Assembly: GCA_012934845.2 (NCBI GenBank)
Contig: WNNJ02001135.1
Span: 62,001 to 126,000, forward strand
Length of the DNA stretch: 64,000 bases
Direction: 5' to 3'
Source of the DNA: Pomphorhynchus laevis
Taxonomy: Eukaryota > Acanthocephala > Palaeacanthocephala > Echinorhynchida > Pomphorhynchidae
In this document: positions 22,827-33,841 of the stretch, in pieces
Numbering within the stretch: the stretch's first letter is position 1
How the letters are laid out: each line of letters begins with the position of its first letter
Position numbers and translations under genes: made by a program
The notes under the pieces: model-generated
Seen by the model: only the letters and a program-made list of their open reading frames with translations
Database searches by the model: none
What the model was told of the DNA's origin: nothing

Positions 22827-23240
22827 GAAATATCGCTGCTCGATGCTCGTTGCTCGTTGTGTAATTTGCTTGATGATTGTATATATTAATATTATATATA
22901 ATATTACAACCGAGTTGTAAGATTACAACCGAGTTGTAGTCAAACTCCGGTTTTTGGCGACAACTACAATTATGAAACTGAAGCCTATTAGCTCCCGGAG
23001 CACAGTTTAACACAATTGCTGCAGCTTAACACAATCGCAGTTGAAATATCGCTGCTCGATGCTCGTTGCTCGTTGTGTAATTTGCTTGATGATTGTGTAT
23101 ATTAATATTATATATAATATTACAACCGAGTTATAAGATTACAACCGAGTTGTAATCGAACTCCGATTTTTGGCGACAACTACAATTATGAAACTGAAGC
23201 TTATTAGCTCCAGGAGCACAGTTTAACACAATCGCATTTA
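22827..23240 (+). repeat. Tandem repeat, two 216-bp units
   Basis: Units start at 22,827 and 23,043 with gaaatatcgctgctcgatgc. They contain the doubled word attacaaccgagtt and end near the caatcgcatttaaaattata edge (clear in unit 2). Differences between units are few. A third, 5'-truncated unit lies at 23,511-23,607 after a 270-base insertion. No coding potential. Confidence 0.8.
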
Positions 23241-23510
23241 AAATTATAAAAATGTATTCTTCAAAGGATCAGTAAGAAAGCAAGCAACGACAGCAAGTAA
23301 AATTCCTGCTGAATAAAATAATGATGATCCGGAAAGCACATGGTTAGTTTAAAGAGGCTATGCCCATGCTACCACGTTAGCAAATTCTCGGAGATGCCTT
23401 TTTAATATATCACAAGGCAGCCGAAACGACTGATGGTAGTTCACCCTACTGATGAGTGCTGCTGGCTACCATCAGCTCATCTAGGAGTGATACGGAAGTC
23501 TGCTCTGCAT
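23241..23510 (+). other. GC-richer insertion with interlocking complementarity
   Basis: This block separates the second and third tandem units. Within 23,403-23,485 it contains ggcagccgaaacga, ctgatggtag, ctactgatgagtgctgct and ctaccatcag. The first pairs with the third and the second with the fourth, in interlocked order. The ctactgatgagtg word also occurs at 21,444. No protein is encoded. Confidence 0.45.
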
Positions 23511-23607
23511 GTAATCGAACTCCGGTTTTTGGCAACAACTAAAATTATGAAACTGAAGCTTATTAGCTCCCGGAGCACAGTTTAACACAATCGCATTTAA
23601 AATTATA
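23511..23607 (+). repeat. Third, truncated unit of the 216-bp repeat
   Basis: This matches the last ~97 bases of the unit (taatcgaactccggtttttg to the cgcatttaaaattata edge), in the same orientation. Confidence 0.75.
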
Positions 23608-23689
23608 TATATTATATCTCAAACTTTTTTAAATATTGTTTTATATAATAGTAAAATAACAAAGTTACACAACATTTTGGAAAAGAAAC

Positions 23690-23960
23690 CCAAAAGAACA
23701 CAAACATGATGATGGAGTTGTTTATAAAATTTCTTGTTTAGAATGCGATAAAATATATGAGTGTAAAACCGGCCAACTGTTTTAGACTAGATTTAACAAT
23801 ACAAAGAAACATTATAAAAGAACTTAAGTACCGCTATTGTGGACCATAATTTAAATTTAAATCACAATATTGACTATAATAATGTTGTTTTAGCAATAGA
23901 AACCGACTGTTTAAATAGAAAAGTTCTTGATGCTTATTACATTTATAAATAAGAGTTTAT
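23690..23960 (+). pseudogene. Penelope-like GIY-YIG fragment, second family
   Basis: The frame reads HDDGVVYKISCLECDKIYECKTGQ followed by AIVDHNLNLNHNIDYNNVVL, a GIY-YIG nuclease of the type with an N-terminal Cys pair. It differs from the NTAGVVYLIQCTCG family of the inverted-repeat arms but matches 46,990-47,290. No RT is adjacent. It is a decayed fragment. Confidence 0.65.
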
Positions 23961-25400
23961 CCATCGTATGAATTAGAGTTTATCAAAAAACATTTATCAT
24001 AAAATCTTAAATATTATTATACCGAGTTTATCAATTATTGATAATTTGATAAACGGTGTTTAATATTGTGCACGCATCTAGTAGCATATACACAAAAACG
24101 ATAAATATAAGGATTCGCGTGCATGTTAAACTTTTCTGCAATTTAAATTGTTTTATATCATGTACGATATGTGCCCTCTGTGCCAAATAAGCAAATCATA
24201 ATTGGACATTGTTTGTTTTGACGCTTACTTTATATCTTTTTTTATCTTAGATTTTTTCAGTAAAATATATGTTCTTCGATTTTTTAACCATATAAAAATA
24301 AATGATTACAGATAAATTTTATAATTCATATTGTAATTGTAAAAATACAAGCTCGTCTGTATATCATTATTAAATCATATATTTATAGTCTATTTCAGCA
24401 TACGGTTTTCCAGCTATAATGATTTCTCTTTAATTTGTTTGTTACTATAAAACTTTAAGGTCTACATAAATTTTATCCGTTATTTGTAGCTTGTTTTTTA
24501 ATTATGTATAAAATGCTAGTTTGTTAAAAATTTAATCATTTAAAGCGTGACACTCACTTAAAAACATTATTGCTTAACGAGTGATTTTATAATGATTTTT
24601 TTAACCATTGTAATTTTTAATAATATCATATAATATATATATTTGGCTAGTCAATTTCAATATTTGCTAATGTGTTAATTATGTGTTGAAATGATATTTG
24701 TATTTTTTGTGCTTACTTTTAAAATCTGAGCTTTTAGTAATTTACTTTATTCTAGTTGAGTGTGAAATTTCACAATATATTTTGTTATTAAATATTTAAA
24801 TATCGTATTTAAATATTTTTAAATACGATGCATATAAAAACGTTTATGGCAACATTTATTTCGATGTATTTTTTAAACAATTTTCATTAATTTTACAGTG
24901 TTAAGTATTTAATTGTTTTTAAATTTTAAAATACTTAAAAAATATAAAATTGCAGTGATTACGTTGCAATGCAAATCTCTGTTATAATTTTGGTATTTTT
25001 TCTTTAAGCGTTTACCGTGAATTATAATTCGATTTTGTTTGTTTCCAATCTGATATCGATTATCTCGTTTTTATTATCGAGTGTTTGCATTTACTACTAA
25101 TTTCAGTTGAAAGCTGAAACTATTTCAGGATATTTTATGAATATTTTTAACATTAAATGTTATATATACTGTTCCATGTTTTAGTCTAAAAATTCGCTTT
25201 TTAAACCTGTTTTTTTCGCTAAATTTATCTTATTCTGCAAAATCTCAAAAGAATACATATTGTGTATCATTTAAAATAGTTCAACTGACTTAATTATCTC
25301 ATGCTTTTTCGGTTTACCGTTTCTAGTTATGTTTATTTTATTAAGTAATACCTAATTTTGTCGTCGAATGACCAACAAAATATCGAATGATTCTATGAAA
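23961..25400. other. Long AT-rich stretch
   Basis: About 1.4 kb of very AT-rich DNA, with no frame, splice-bounded block or repeat that I can recognise. Confidence 0.6.
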
Positions 25401-26110
25401 GCGGAAGTAAACAATCTTCTAGTTTAGTGTTCAACGAACCACTTGATGCTTAATCTAAGCAAATCGAAAATAATTCGGTTCTCTTTAAAATCAATTGACG
25501 CTTGCAAATATCTTGGAAATTTTGGCCTAATTCGGGTATAAGAACTTTGGATTTTAGGAATTAATTTCACAAGTAACTTATGCTGGGATAGGCACATAAA
25601 AAATCAACTGATGAAATGCTACCGACGTATCTTCTTTCTTTAACAGTTGCCAAAAATTGGATTGACCGGTCAACACTTAATTCGTTACTATCATGTCACT
25701 ACTAACATATGGATATCCAGTATTTGCCAAATTATCTCAGCGTGAAATGGATAAAATCGAACGTGTGAACAACATTACTTGTAGCATATGTAGATCAACC
25801 TTTGGCATCGGTTAAAATCAGAATGAGTACTATCTTCAATAAGAAAGCAGCGAATCTTCAAATTATTCTAAATATATTCGATTTCTGTAACATCAGACTT
25901 ATCGAGATTCCAATCATACGATGCAGCAGATGTCATTATAAATTTTTCAAGTACAAAGTTTATTCTAACAAAGTCAAAACCAGTTTTCTTTATAGAAGCA
26001 TGTTTGAAGTTAATCTCATTCAAACTTGAATAAATAAGTACCACGATAATTGTTTTTTTTACTCATTGAGGTTGGCTTCCTACGGCCAATAAGAGCTACG
26101 ATAGTTGCTC
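25401..26110 (+). pseudogene. CR1/Jockey-like LINE 3' fragment
   Basis: Short plus-strand frames give LMLNLSKSKIIRFSLKSIDA, FTSNLCWDRHIKNQLMKCYRRIFFL and a C-terminal stretch (25,802-26,029). The order matches the post-RT tail of the copy at 18,230-21,000 (NLSWHLHIDDLIRKCAPRLYFLRKL). The frame is broken at many points and the RT catalytic part is missing. Confidence 0.6.
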
Positions 26111-26349
26111 TCGTTTGTAAATTAATAATAAAGATATTTTCATTCATTAAATATATTTTTAAAATATTTTAAATAATATTTTTTTGAGCATTAAAAGTTC
26201 AACAAAATTATTATTAAATAAAAAAAATCTGTCTATACGTGTTCTATGAGCACGTATTTGAAGATGACTTCAAAATGCAATTCCTATTCTACAAAGCAGC
26301 CTTTGAATATCGTCATTGTACAGTAAATTTCCTTTGTTCGAAAAAATAC

Positions 26350-26436
26350 GAGCTATTCGTTTCAAAACTACTTGTGATGAAATACTTCAGCCACCACACG
26401 CTGACATCACAAAAAGATAAATTACTTCAAAATCGA
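26350..26436 (+). repeat. Direct repeat copy 1 (coding-like)
   Basis: About 87 bases (cttgtgatgaaatacttcag ... ctgacatcacaaaa) recur at 26,809-26,895 with about ten differences. The first copy lies in an 84-residue frame (26,239-26,493) that I do not recognise. Confidence 0.65.
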
Positions 26437-26808
26437 TATTTTATAGTTCCTTTTAACCCTTTTCTATTTATAATTATTATTTTAAATATTTAAATTTTAA
26501 CTAAATAGACTTAAATATCATAAATTTAATTGAGCATATCCGATATATTTGCGTAGCCTTTGGGCTTTAAATGAGTTTATTACAATAAACAGGTTACCCA
26601 ATCAATTTAGCAATGACAAAGGAATTTAAGATTTACTGGACATTCATTTTGCTCCCTAGCAATGATTTGTGATAGCAAATGTATAAACACCATTAACATA
26701 TTTACTTTACTTGTTTAAGTTGATGGTCACCGTCAATTTCTTTTGACGGAAATTTGACATATCTGAATAATATATAATTTTAATTCAATGTTTTTGAATA
26801 TCAAAAAC

Positions 26809-26895
26809 GAGATATTCGTTTCAAATTTACTTGTGATGAAATACTTCAGCCACCACACGCTGACATCACAAAAGGATAAATTAGTTCGAAATCGA
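26809..26895 (+). repeat. Direct repeat copy 2
   Basis: Same orientation as 26,350-26,436. It ends about 110 bases before the start of the 413-residue frame. Confidence 0.65.
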
Positions 26896-27002
26896 CAATT
26901 CTCTCTCTAAATTTTCTTGACTCGTGTTTTTGACAAGTTTTTCTTGATAAGTTTCTTTTCATATTTTTTAAACTTGATAAGTAAGTCTGATTTCTTTTCT
27001 GA

Positions 27003-28244
27003 ATGAGTGATTTAAAATACACACGTTTTACAATGAGCGCACTGTTTGATTTCACTACGAAAATAAAAATAAAAAATAAACAGCAATTCCAAGATGTGCA
27101 AAATTGTGTGAAATACGGATGGAAACCGTATTTTATCGAGGCCAAAACACATACGTTTACTAATAATAATCCATCAATCAAATCAAGAGATGTAAGTACA
27201 TTTACTTCTTATTTAACGATAGCCCAGCTAGAACAACTGGCTATCGATATGCCTACGTCATGCCATCTAAACCAGATGCATGAACCGGAGTTATGTGTAG
27301 GATCTTCGAATCCTCTCACATATACAATGCAAGAGTTCCAAACAGCAATTGATACATTGCTTGGGACGGGTTCAGACTTGGATATCCATCAAGCTGAATC
27401 GGCGCTATCTTTGCCGGACGCCAATGATGAGCCTTATGCCTATGTCCTAATAATGGACACCCAAGAAAGAATCCATTTGGATTTTGAGTACTGGGAAGAA
27501 GATGCTTTATATAGGGCTCATCAACCTAGGGAACGGAATATGTTCCCTACGCAATCTCGAAGGGCAGCTCAAAATTCGCTTCTTGACTGGGCATTAGAAA
27601 CCTTTGAGCGGCAGAGCAGTAGGGGTACTGAGCATAATAGTCGTCAACTCCCTATAGCTCATTTCCCTGCTGAAACTGTCAGGAATCTGATCCATCACTC
27701 CACAGGAAATGACCCTGGGATGATGCACGCAATTTTCTCGCTGATACCTGATTTATTTAGGCCACCAATAAGAGATATTGTTGATCAGATGTCAGGAGAG
27801 GACGCGTATGCAGTTCTACAACAGAACCTCATACAATTGATAAAGGGTCAGCTGACGGTTAATGAGTATCTTAACATTCTCAGACAGCAAGAACCTACAT
27901 CAATAGTCCTGGCGCACCAGAAAATGTTCATAGAACGTGACCTGGAGGACATTGATCTTGGATCTTTGTTAGGAGAGATAGTTCGACTACGATCGACATC
28001 GTATCAACAACATCCTGAGGTATCTGATGTGGCTAACATACCTCGACTTTTAGAACAAAGTCAGGCACCAAAGCATGTTCGCTCAATCTTCCGAAACGGA
28101 GTAAGAATTGAAGTCATGCCGATGAGTTGGCGTCATTGGCGTTCTAACGTAAGTCCTACACTTACTAAAGCCATTCGATATCACATCAGGAAGGGAATAA
28201 TAGCTCCTTTACCATTTTGTGGCTGTCTTCTTTCCTGCTGCTGA
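27003..28244 (+). CDS. Unrecognised 413-residue open frame, possibly virus-derived
   Basis: This is a single uninterrupted frame, clearly GC-richer than the flanking DNA and free of low complexity. It is acidic to neutral, mostly predicted helical, with stretches such as DEPYAYVLIMDTQERIHLDF, TYTMQEFQTAIDTLL and SIVLAHQKMFIERDLEDIDL. I see no RT, integrase, zinc finger, signal peptide or membrane segment. The last ten residues (LPFCGCLLSCC) lie within a 38-base sequence repeated at 29,680, so the natural C-terminus is probably lost. The style resembles structural proteins of RNA viruses, which are often fixed in invertebrate genomes, but no family is assigned and a host gene exon is possible. 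If virus-derived, it is an isolated fossil segment. The first half near the ATG is AT-richer, so the coding start may lie downstream of 27,003. Confidence 0.4.
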   Translation: MSDLKYTRFTMSALFDFTTKIKIKNKQQFQDVQNCVKYGWKPYFIEAKTHTFTNNNPSIKSRDVSTFTSYLTIAQLEQLAIDMPTSCHLNQMHEPELCVGSSNPLTYTMQEFQTAIDTLLGTGSDLDIHQAESALSLPDANDEPYAYVLIMDTQERIHLDFEYWEEDALYRAHQPRERNMFPTQSRRAAQNSLLDWALETFERQSSRGTEHNSRQLPIAHFPAETVRNLIHHSTGNDPGMMHAIFSLIPDLFRPPIRDIVDQMSGEDAYAVLQQNLIQLIKGQLTVNEYLNILRQQEPTSIVLAHQKMFIERDLEDIDLGSLLGEIVRLRSTSYQQHPEVSDVANIPRLLEQSQAPKHVRSIFRNGVRIEVMPMSWRHWRSNVSPTLTKAIRYHIRKGIIAPLPFCGCLLSCC

Positions 28245-28252
28245 CGATGTTT
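28215..28252 (+). repeat. 38-bp direct repeat, copy 1
   Basis: The word ttttgtggctgtcttctttc and the following 18 bases are repeated exactly at 29,680-29,717. This copy overlaps the end of the 413-residue frame. Confidence 0.85.
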
Positions 28253-29040
28253 GCACAAGTGTTAGGAGCTTCTATTCGGGGTATTTATACTCTCCGAAAA
28301 AGTCACGTGAGAACGTGTGGGAAAAAGCTGTGCTCCTGTGCAAGACATGGTAGAAGACAGTTGATAAAGTTGTTTCAAATAACTGTTTATATCAAAATTT
28401 TAATTATTCCAGATGTTGTTCTGATAATAATTATTATAGCAGACTAGATTATTGTAAAAACAATGCTAGTTGCACTTCCTAGGTAATCATTTTATTATGA
28501 TCACTAAGAGGCTTCAGGAATTTAAACCAAAAAAGAAGTTTAGATAGATTAGCAATAACCTGATCTTAACTTATAGAATTCCTTTCTTTGTCCAAGAAGA
28601 GAAATTCATAACTATTGCGTGAATATACAAGTAGTATATCGTGCTATAATATTGTAAAATCATTAGTACACTTAATCTTTAAAAGAAAGAAAGGAATCAT
28701 ATTTCAGATGTTTAACCCTTCTTAATTTAAAAGATTGTTATCTATAACTAAGAAGGATAATGATACATACCAACATAACACCTATAGGGAGTGAACAACT
28801 CTTTCAAATAAAAAACCCCTACCAGCATTATGTTGATAGTTCATTGGATATGAGTTCACTAAGGGCGTATACCGTTTCAAAGTGCAGGTTGATCATTTGA
28901 CCCCAGTCTCACTAAAGTATCGTTTCCTTAGCTATTTCCTCATATCCGTCCTTTTAGTTACTAGACCAAAGAAAGAAAATATACCCCAACTTTTATAAGG
29001 TCAAAAAACAAAGAAATTTCTTTTTACATTTTTTACAACA
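28253..29040. other. Non-coding part of the island
   Basis: Base composition is intermediate and no long frame is present on either strand. Several short aagaaagaaa and ttctt words occur. It separates two segments read in opposite directions. Confidence 0.4.
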
Positions 29041-29717
29041 TCAAAATAGTCCTTTATCTGCGATTCTTTCGCTTTGATGAAGTCTGTGGCCGACTATTCT
29101 GTGTTCTTATCGTCAGCTGTTCCTTAGGCATAAACGCATGTTGGGTGTATGGCAATTGGATCGGCTTATTAAGATCAAGGCCTACTCTCCTGGCTAGATC
29201 AGCTTCCACCCCAGTCACACGTGGTAACTGAGGTGCCACTGTCTGCCATCCGTGAGTGACAGCCATGTAGATTGTCACTACACGGCGGAAGAAGATCTGG
29301 AACCATTCTTTTGCCACATAAATACCCAGATCCTCTTCCGATATTGCCTTGCAGATGCTTAAGTACGCAGCAAGCTCGTGCGTATCCCGAGGTTTTGCCT
29401 TTGGATTATTAAGCGTTGTCTCAATCCGGCCAATGAGCTCTTAACCGTCATTCTGGTTGAACTCGTTGTTTGTAGCAGGTGCCATAGTAATATCAGGACT
29501 GGTTGTTGACGTATTCGTATTCTGCAGGTCCCGTACATTATGCTCCAATCTGGCAATTGCATGCATCATTTGTTCAAGCATTGCATTTTGCTGTTCATTC
29601 AACATTACTGATGATGAGCTATCGCTGAAGACTGTTATTAGAGAATTTGATCGTTCCGTTCTGACGATGTATTAAATTTCTTTTGTGGCTGTCTTCTTTC
29701 CTGCTGCTGACGATGTT
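29041..29717 (-). pseudogene. Opposite-strand companion segment, unassigned
   Basis: Minus-strand coding-like sequence reads with MLNEQQNAMLEQMMHAIARL (a short heptad-like helix) and later AKEWFQIFFRRVVTIYMAVT, ending in a basic tail. Composition matches the 413-residue frame, and both segments share the 38-base repeat, so they probably arrived together. The segment is broken. I cannot name the family. A fossil of a viral structural protein is plausible but unproven. Confidence 0.35.
29680..29717 (+). repeat. 38-bp direct repeat, copy 2
   Basis: Exact copy of 28,215-28,252. It sits at the outer edge of the minus-strand segment. Confidence 0.85.
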
Positions 29718-29865
29718 TATTAATGTTTAATAATGAGCTGAATAATCCATAACATGTAATATCAACTTTTTACATTTATCTCTGTTGTTAGTTTTGCTCA
29801 AAAAGCGGATGTAGTTGAGGTTCAATCTTCATATTACATCATAATTTTATTATGCAATGTGATAA

Positions 29866-30273
29866 TTATCCAACAGTGAGAACTGATGTTGTTTTGCTAT
29901 CCTTAAGTTGCTTTGTGACGCTAAGGTAATTTTGTAACCCAAAGGTTGTTTTGTGATGCTTAGGTTGTATAGGTCTAGGTTGCATTGAGATCCTTAGTTT
30001 GTATAGGTTGTGATCCTTCGGTTGCCTTAAATTGTATTTGTGATGATTTTGAATTTTGTGCTTAATATTTTCTTGTAGATAAATATTTCTCATTAATTTT
30101 AATTTTTTATAATAATTTATTTGTGTTAGATAGTGAAGAAAAAGAAATTCATCAGCATAAATTGAGGACAATTTATCATGATGAATAAAACTTACCCTGA
30201 TGATGATATTATAGTTGTCTATCGAAAATTCGATATTTAAATAAAATAATTTCTTTTTACTCCACTCTCTCAT
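29866..30273 (-). pseudogene. Possible LINE C-terminal tail
   Basis: A 135-residue minus-strand frame contains HKYNLRQPKDHNLYKLRISM and a following TTFGLQNYLSV. The pattern resembles the H-YNLR ... ARTSL ... tail of CR1/Jockey-like LINE ORF2 proteins. No RT is adjacent. The call rests on this one motif. Confidence 0.35.
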
Positions 30274-30605
30274 CCAATTAATAACATAATTTATTGAGTG
30301 AACAGTCTATTTATAATATAATAATTTATTTTTCAAAATTCTTACATCATAGGATTATTTCAAATGGGTCAAATTAAATGTTTAACAGAAAACAAGTTAG
30401 AAAAAATATTAATAACTAGAAATAATTAGAAATAACCGCTATCATATCGGACTTATACTCATTCTCGTCTACAACTATAAGCCAAGTACATACTTATTAT
30501 TATCAATGGACAACAAAGTGAGCAGCAAGGCTCATTACAAGTTGCGTCAAAATCAGAAAAAGTAAATGTAGAAAAGGTAAATGTAGAGGGTACTTGCTAT
30601 TGTTC
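30274..30605. other. AT-rich spacer
   Basis: No gene, repeat or splice-bounded block is recognised. Confidence 0.45.
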
Positions 30606-31022
30606 ATATGTCCTCTGACTCGGTATTCGTCTTCAAGAAGGGATCTTACTACAGATTTCGTTTAAAAGAAGGCAGATTCGAGGATGTAACTGTTGAGTCA
30701 GCAAGTTGGATACCGCGACGTCTAAGATTGTCCTCTCAAACTGACCCCCGAATATACCATTGCAGATGACTTAGAACGAACATGGACGTTAAATACCGCG
30801 ACGTCTAAGATTGTCCGCTGAAATTGACAACCGAATATACCATTGCAGACGACATTCAATCTTTCTTCGTTAGCCCGATTTGTGCCCGACATGACAGACA
30901 GGACTCGAAATTATTTCTATTTCTGCGCCATTGCAAATTTCGCTTAAAATCTGAGCAAATATATCTTTTATTTCATAATGTGAATATAGATGGTAAGGAA
31001 CTAGCCTTACAAGAAAAAGCAT
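30606..31022 (+). pseudogene. Unassigned coding remnant with internal duplication
   Basis: One frame reads MSSDSVFVFKKGSYYRFRLK with EGRFEDVTVESASWIPRRLR. A second, after the duplication, reads LTTEYTIADDIQSFF ... YLLFHNVNIDGKELAL. The whole looks like one decayed protein of ubiquitin-like style, but I cannot name it. A 61-base unit is duplicated with a period of 83 bases (30,710-30,770 and 30,793-30,853), and this breaks the frame. Confidence 0.35.
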
Positions 31023-31500
31023 GACTTACTGTCATGTATTCTGCACAAACATACTTTTTGTCGTTCAAATTTAGCAGGTATTATCGACCTGCTAAGGCAT
31101 CACTAAATGATGCCACTGGATGCTCTTTTTACAGTGGCATGTGTCATTATCGTTTATTTTATCTTGAGGCATTGTTTGTACAATCAGATCTCTTCTATTT
31201 TTCGCTGTAATAATTCTCAATGAAGATATACATTTGGAAACTTCTTCCTGAGATGATCGTAAATTTTCACCTCTTAGACATATGAGGTAAGTTTGGACAT
31301 TTTACGGGAGTTTTCATATTCTATTTTGCCGTAATCTCCGTATCGAATATTCTAATTCCATTCAGTTTAAATGGCACGGTTAGTAACATCTTATCATCGA
31401 TATTTAATTTCTTCGAGATTAGCTTGAGTAATTTCATCTATAAAATCTTGATAAAGTACTATTATAAGATTTCACATCGTTTCTTCGCATTTGGTAACAG
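31023..31500. other. Spacer, nothing firm
   Basis: Mixed composition, no readable protein motif. The far end may contain eroded RLE LINE sequence. Confidence 0.35.
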
Positions 31501-32412
31501 TCCTTAACATATCCGTATACTTTCATTATAGGGAATAAATTAAGCCAGAGCTTGCTGAATGTCGATCAGATAAATTCACATCGATCGATTGCTTAATCGT
31601 ATTTATCCAGACGGCCATTATTTTATCGATTATGCTTGGCATTCCTGTTTCATCTTCAATTAGCGTACCCAATACCTTTATCACACCTGTGTTGACAGAA
31701 ATTTCCATTCATATCGTGGAGAGACTTCTTATGAAGTAATATCTTAGTCTTTAACGGGTTTACATAATAGCCATATTTCAGTCATATTTCAGTAAGGATT
31801 TTTTATACACTTTTCAAATCCTCAAAGGAGACTACGAAATTGTCGTCATCCGCATACCATCTTTGAACTATTGATAGTATGTCTTTCTGTGTAAATATGA
31901 TTAATGGCAATAATGATATCGCAAATACAATGATAACTGGAAGGTTCTCCATGGATGAACCCTTCATTTGACAAAATCGGATCACTTCTAGCTGGTTTTG
32001 CGTATACGTTGATCAAGATCACTTCTAAGGCAAGGCAAATGAATTTCACGTTCTCCAATGTTGTTTTCTTGTTGACCAAATTAAAAGCATTTGCTGCATT
32101 TACATCCAAAATCACTTCTAATGTGAAAGTTATCTGACAGTGAATAGATAGTAAACTCGATTCCACCTTTTTGTGATGCACATATTGAACAGTTCCCATT
32201 ACATCTTGAATGCGATGTCATACATTACCCAAAATCACGTTGCTAATAATTCACCGTTGCCGATTAGCAAATATCTATGCCGATTGGTTCTTGTCACGTT
32301 ACAATTTACACACGGCTTAGAATTCTTGGCACACCGACATCCTCTACATACCGCAACAGCACCCTTGCGATTACAACAACTTATACCAGATGATTTGCCT
32401 ATGAGCATGTGA
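31501..32412 (-). mobile_element. RLE-type LINE remnant: Cys-rich N-terminus and RT
   Basis: The minus strand from 32,412 encodes a cysteine cluster, CCNRKGAVAVCRGCRCAKNS then KPCVNC, matching the N-terminus of the copy at 53,552. Then, after a gap, come RT boxes: ILDVNAANAFNLVNKK (motif A), NEGFIHGEPSS (motif B) and QRWYADDDNFVVSFEDLKS (motif C, 31,846). The middle of the N-terminal region and the whole C-terminal endonuclease are missing or unreadable. The copy lies downstream of the TRMT61A stop codon and on the same strand. Confidence 0.65.
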
Positions 32413-32612
32413 TTATTTGCCTATCAGGAATTGAGGATGGATTAATTGAGGATAGGTTTTGTGTATGTCAGAAAAATTTGATTTTATAAAGTTGTATAAT
32501 TTTATCTCTCAAAGTTTCGTAAGTCGAAATATTAATTTTTTTCTTAGCCTCTCTAAGTTTTTTTATTAATTTTAAAAAATATGATTCTTAGATGTTAAAA
32601 ATAAAAATTTAT

Positions 32613-32866
32613 TCATTCAGCAGTTAGATCCACAGTATTTTCAATGTAAACAAGATTACAGAAAAGTAAATACCCCGTATGACCAATTGAATTTGTACGT
32701 CCTTGGCTTGCATTTATCACTTTATCTGGCAATTTTACCCTAACAATGTCAAAACTCTGTTTAATGCATTCCAATACTTTTATTTCCGTAGCATGATATT
32801 TGTTCAATTCTTTTATCAACTTTTGAATCTGCTCAATACACGGAGAAAAAGATCCAAATCTCGCTC
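32613..32866 (-). CDS. TRMT61A: TRMT61A last exon (tRNA m1A58 methyltransferase subunit)
   Basis: The block starts after ...tgtttttag (acceptor AG at 32,868-32,867) and runs 254 bases to a stop at 32,613. It encodes ARFGSFSPCIEQIQKLIKEL, then EIKVLECIKQSFDIVRVKLP and finally SIGHTGYLLFCN. These align with the end of TRMT61A (GGRFCSFSPCIEQVQRT ... LEVL ... VGHTGYLTFA), which with TRMT6 methylates adenosine 58 of tRNAs in the nucleus. The phase-1 start joins exactly with the donor at 45,866, giving KYTGARFGSFSP across the junction. Length and ending are normal. No disabling change is visible, so the gene may be live. Confidence 0.85.
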
Positions 32867-32879
32867 CTAAAAACATCAA

Positions 32880-33260
32880 TGATTAATAATCCAAATGACA
32901 TAAAGCCAAGGAAAATTTTCGTTAATACATTTGTTTTCCATATTTTGGTGTCGTACAGACTCGCCATTTGAGAGAATTCATCAAATTACAGTCAATGATC
33001 GAAACTTTTGCTTGTTTAAGGTTTAAAATGTGCCGAGTTTCTGTTAGAGCAACATGGGGAATCACAATTAAGACAAAGTTAGTTCAACTTACTACACGAG
33101 CATCATACGCATTTTGCAAATGAACTATTAAATCCACATCATTTAAAATTCGTTCCTAATTTACCCTTTAACATCTACATTGAAATTTGCTTCCTTATTC
33201 CAAAAATTCAATCATTTTCGTTGTAAATCGTTGTCAATTGCGTTCTCAGGCATCTTCGTA
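32880..33260 (-). pseudogene. Eroded coding-like stretch, unassigned
   Basis: Short minus-strand frames read MPENAIDNDLQRK, NDVDLIVHLQNAYDARVV and LTETRHILNLKQAKVSIIDC. They look like one protein split by several shifts and stops. I do not recognise the family. It lies just upstream of the last TRMT61A exon, within the intron. Confidence 0.3.
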
Positions 33261-33586
33261 AACGAGCTTTTATTTTAATCACTTAATTTTTAATCAAGAG
33301 TAGTCAAATTCGTTTAATATATAATTTGACTATATAATTTTAAAATTAGCTCATCAATCTAATTTGTTTTTAAAATTTTAATGGCGCACAGACTAGTCAT
33401 TTTCAAGGTAAACAATCTAGAAAAAAATATATTTACAGTGAACATTGAATTAAAAAAATAAAAGAAATATATTATGTAAATCGTTTAATTGAAATATAAA
33501 ATGTTTGGCTAATGTGTGCTTCCTAAAAAGCAGCGTTAAGGCGTATTTATTACATAAGTTTTTAGCTATTTGCTAAAAACATATAA

Positions 33587-33770
33587 GCTAACTGAGTCTA
33601 CGTATTTTATATTATTTACATATAAAGAATAATGCCAAATAAAAAATAATAAATAATTATAATATTTATATCAATTTAAAATAAAAAAATTGAAATTTAA
33701 AATAAAAGTCAATTCTTATGAATTGACTAATAAATAATATACGCTGTATCAGAACAACGATTAGAGTTTA
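33587..33770 (+). repeat. Penelope terminal repeat, diverged
   Basis: Begins ctaactgagtctacgtattt and ends near the cgctgtatcagaacaacgat word. No ORF remnant is attached. Confidence 0.6.
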
Positions 33771-33841
33771 CAATATATAATTTACAACAAGAGGAAATTT
33801 GGTTATCTAATGTATCCTATTCTCATACATAGCATATTTTT

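Noticed and set aside
22827-23607. Repeats that could suggest a CRISPR-like array
   Set aside because: The units are 216 bp in direct tandem with no regular short repeat-spacer pattern, in eukaryotic DNA. This is a simple tandem duplication.
26239-26493. An 84-residue gene
   Set aside because: Unrecognised sequence, with part of it duplicated out of context at 26,809. No splice sites or family motif.
28215-29717. LTR pair of a small LTR retroelement
   Set aside because: The repeat is only 38 bases, lacks TG...CA ends, primer-binding site and polypurine tract, and no RT or integrase lies between the copies.
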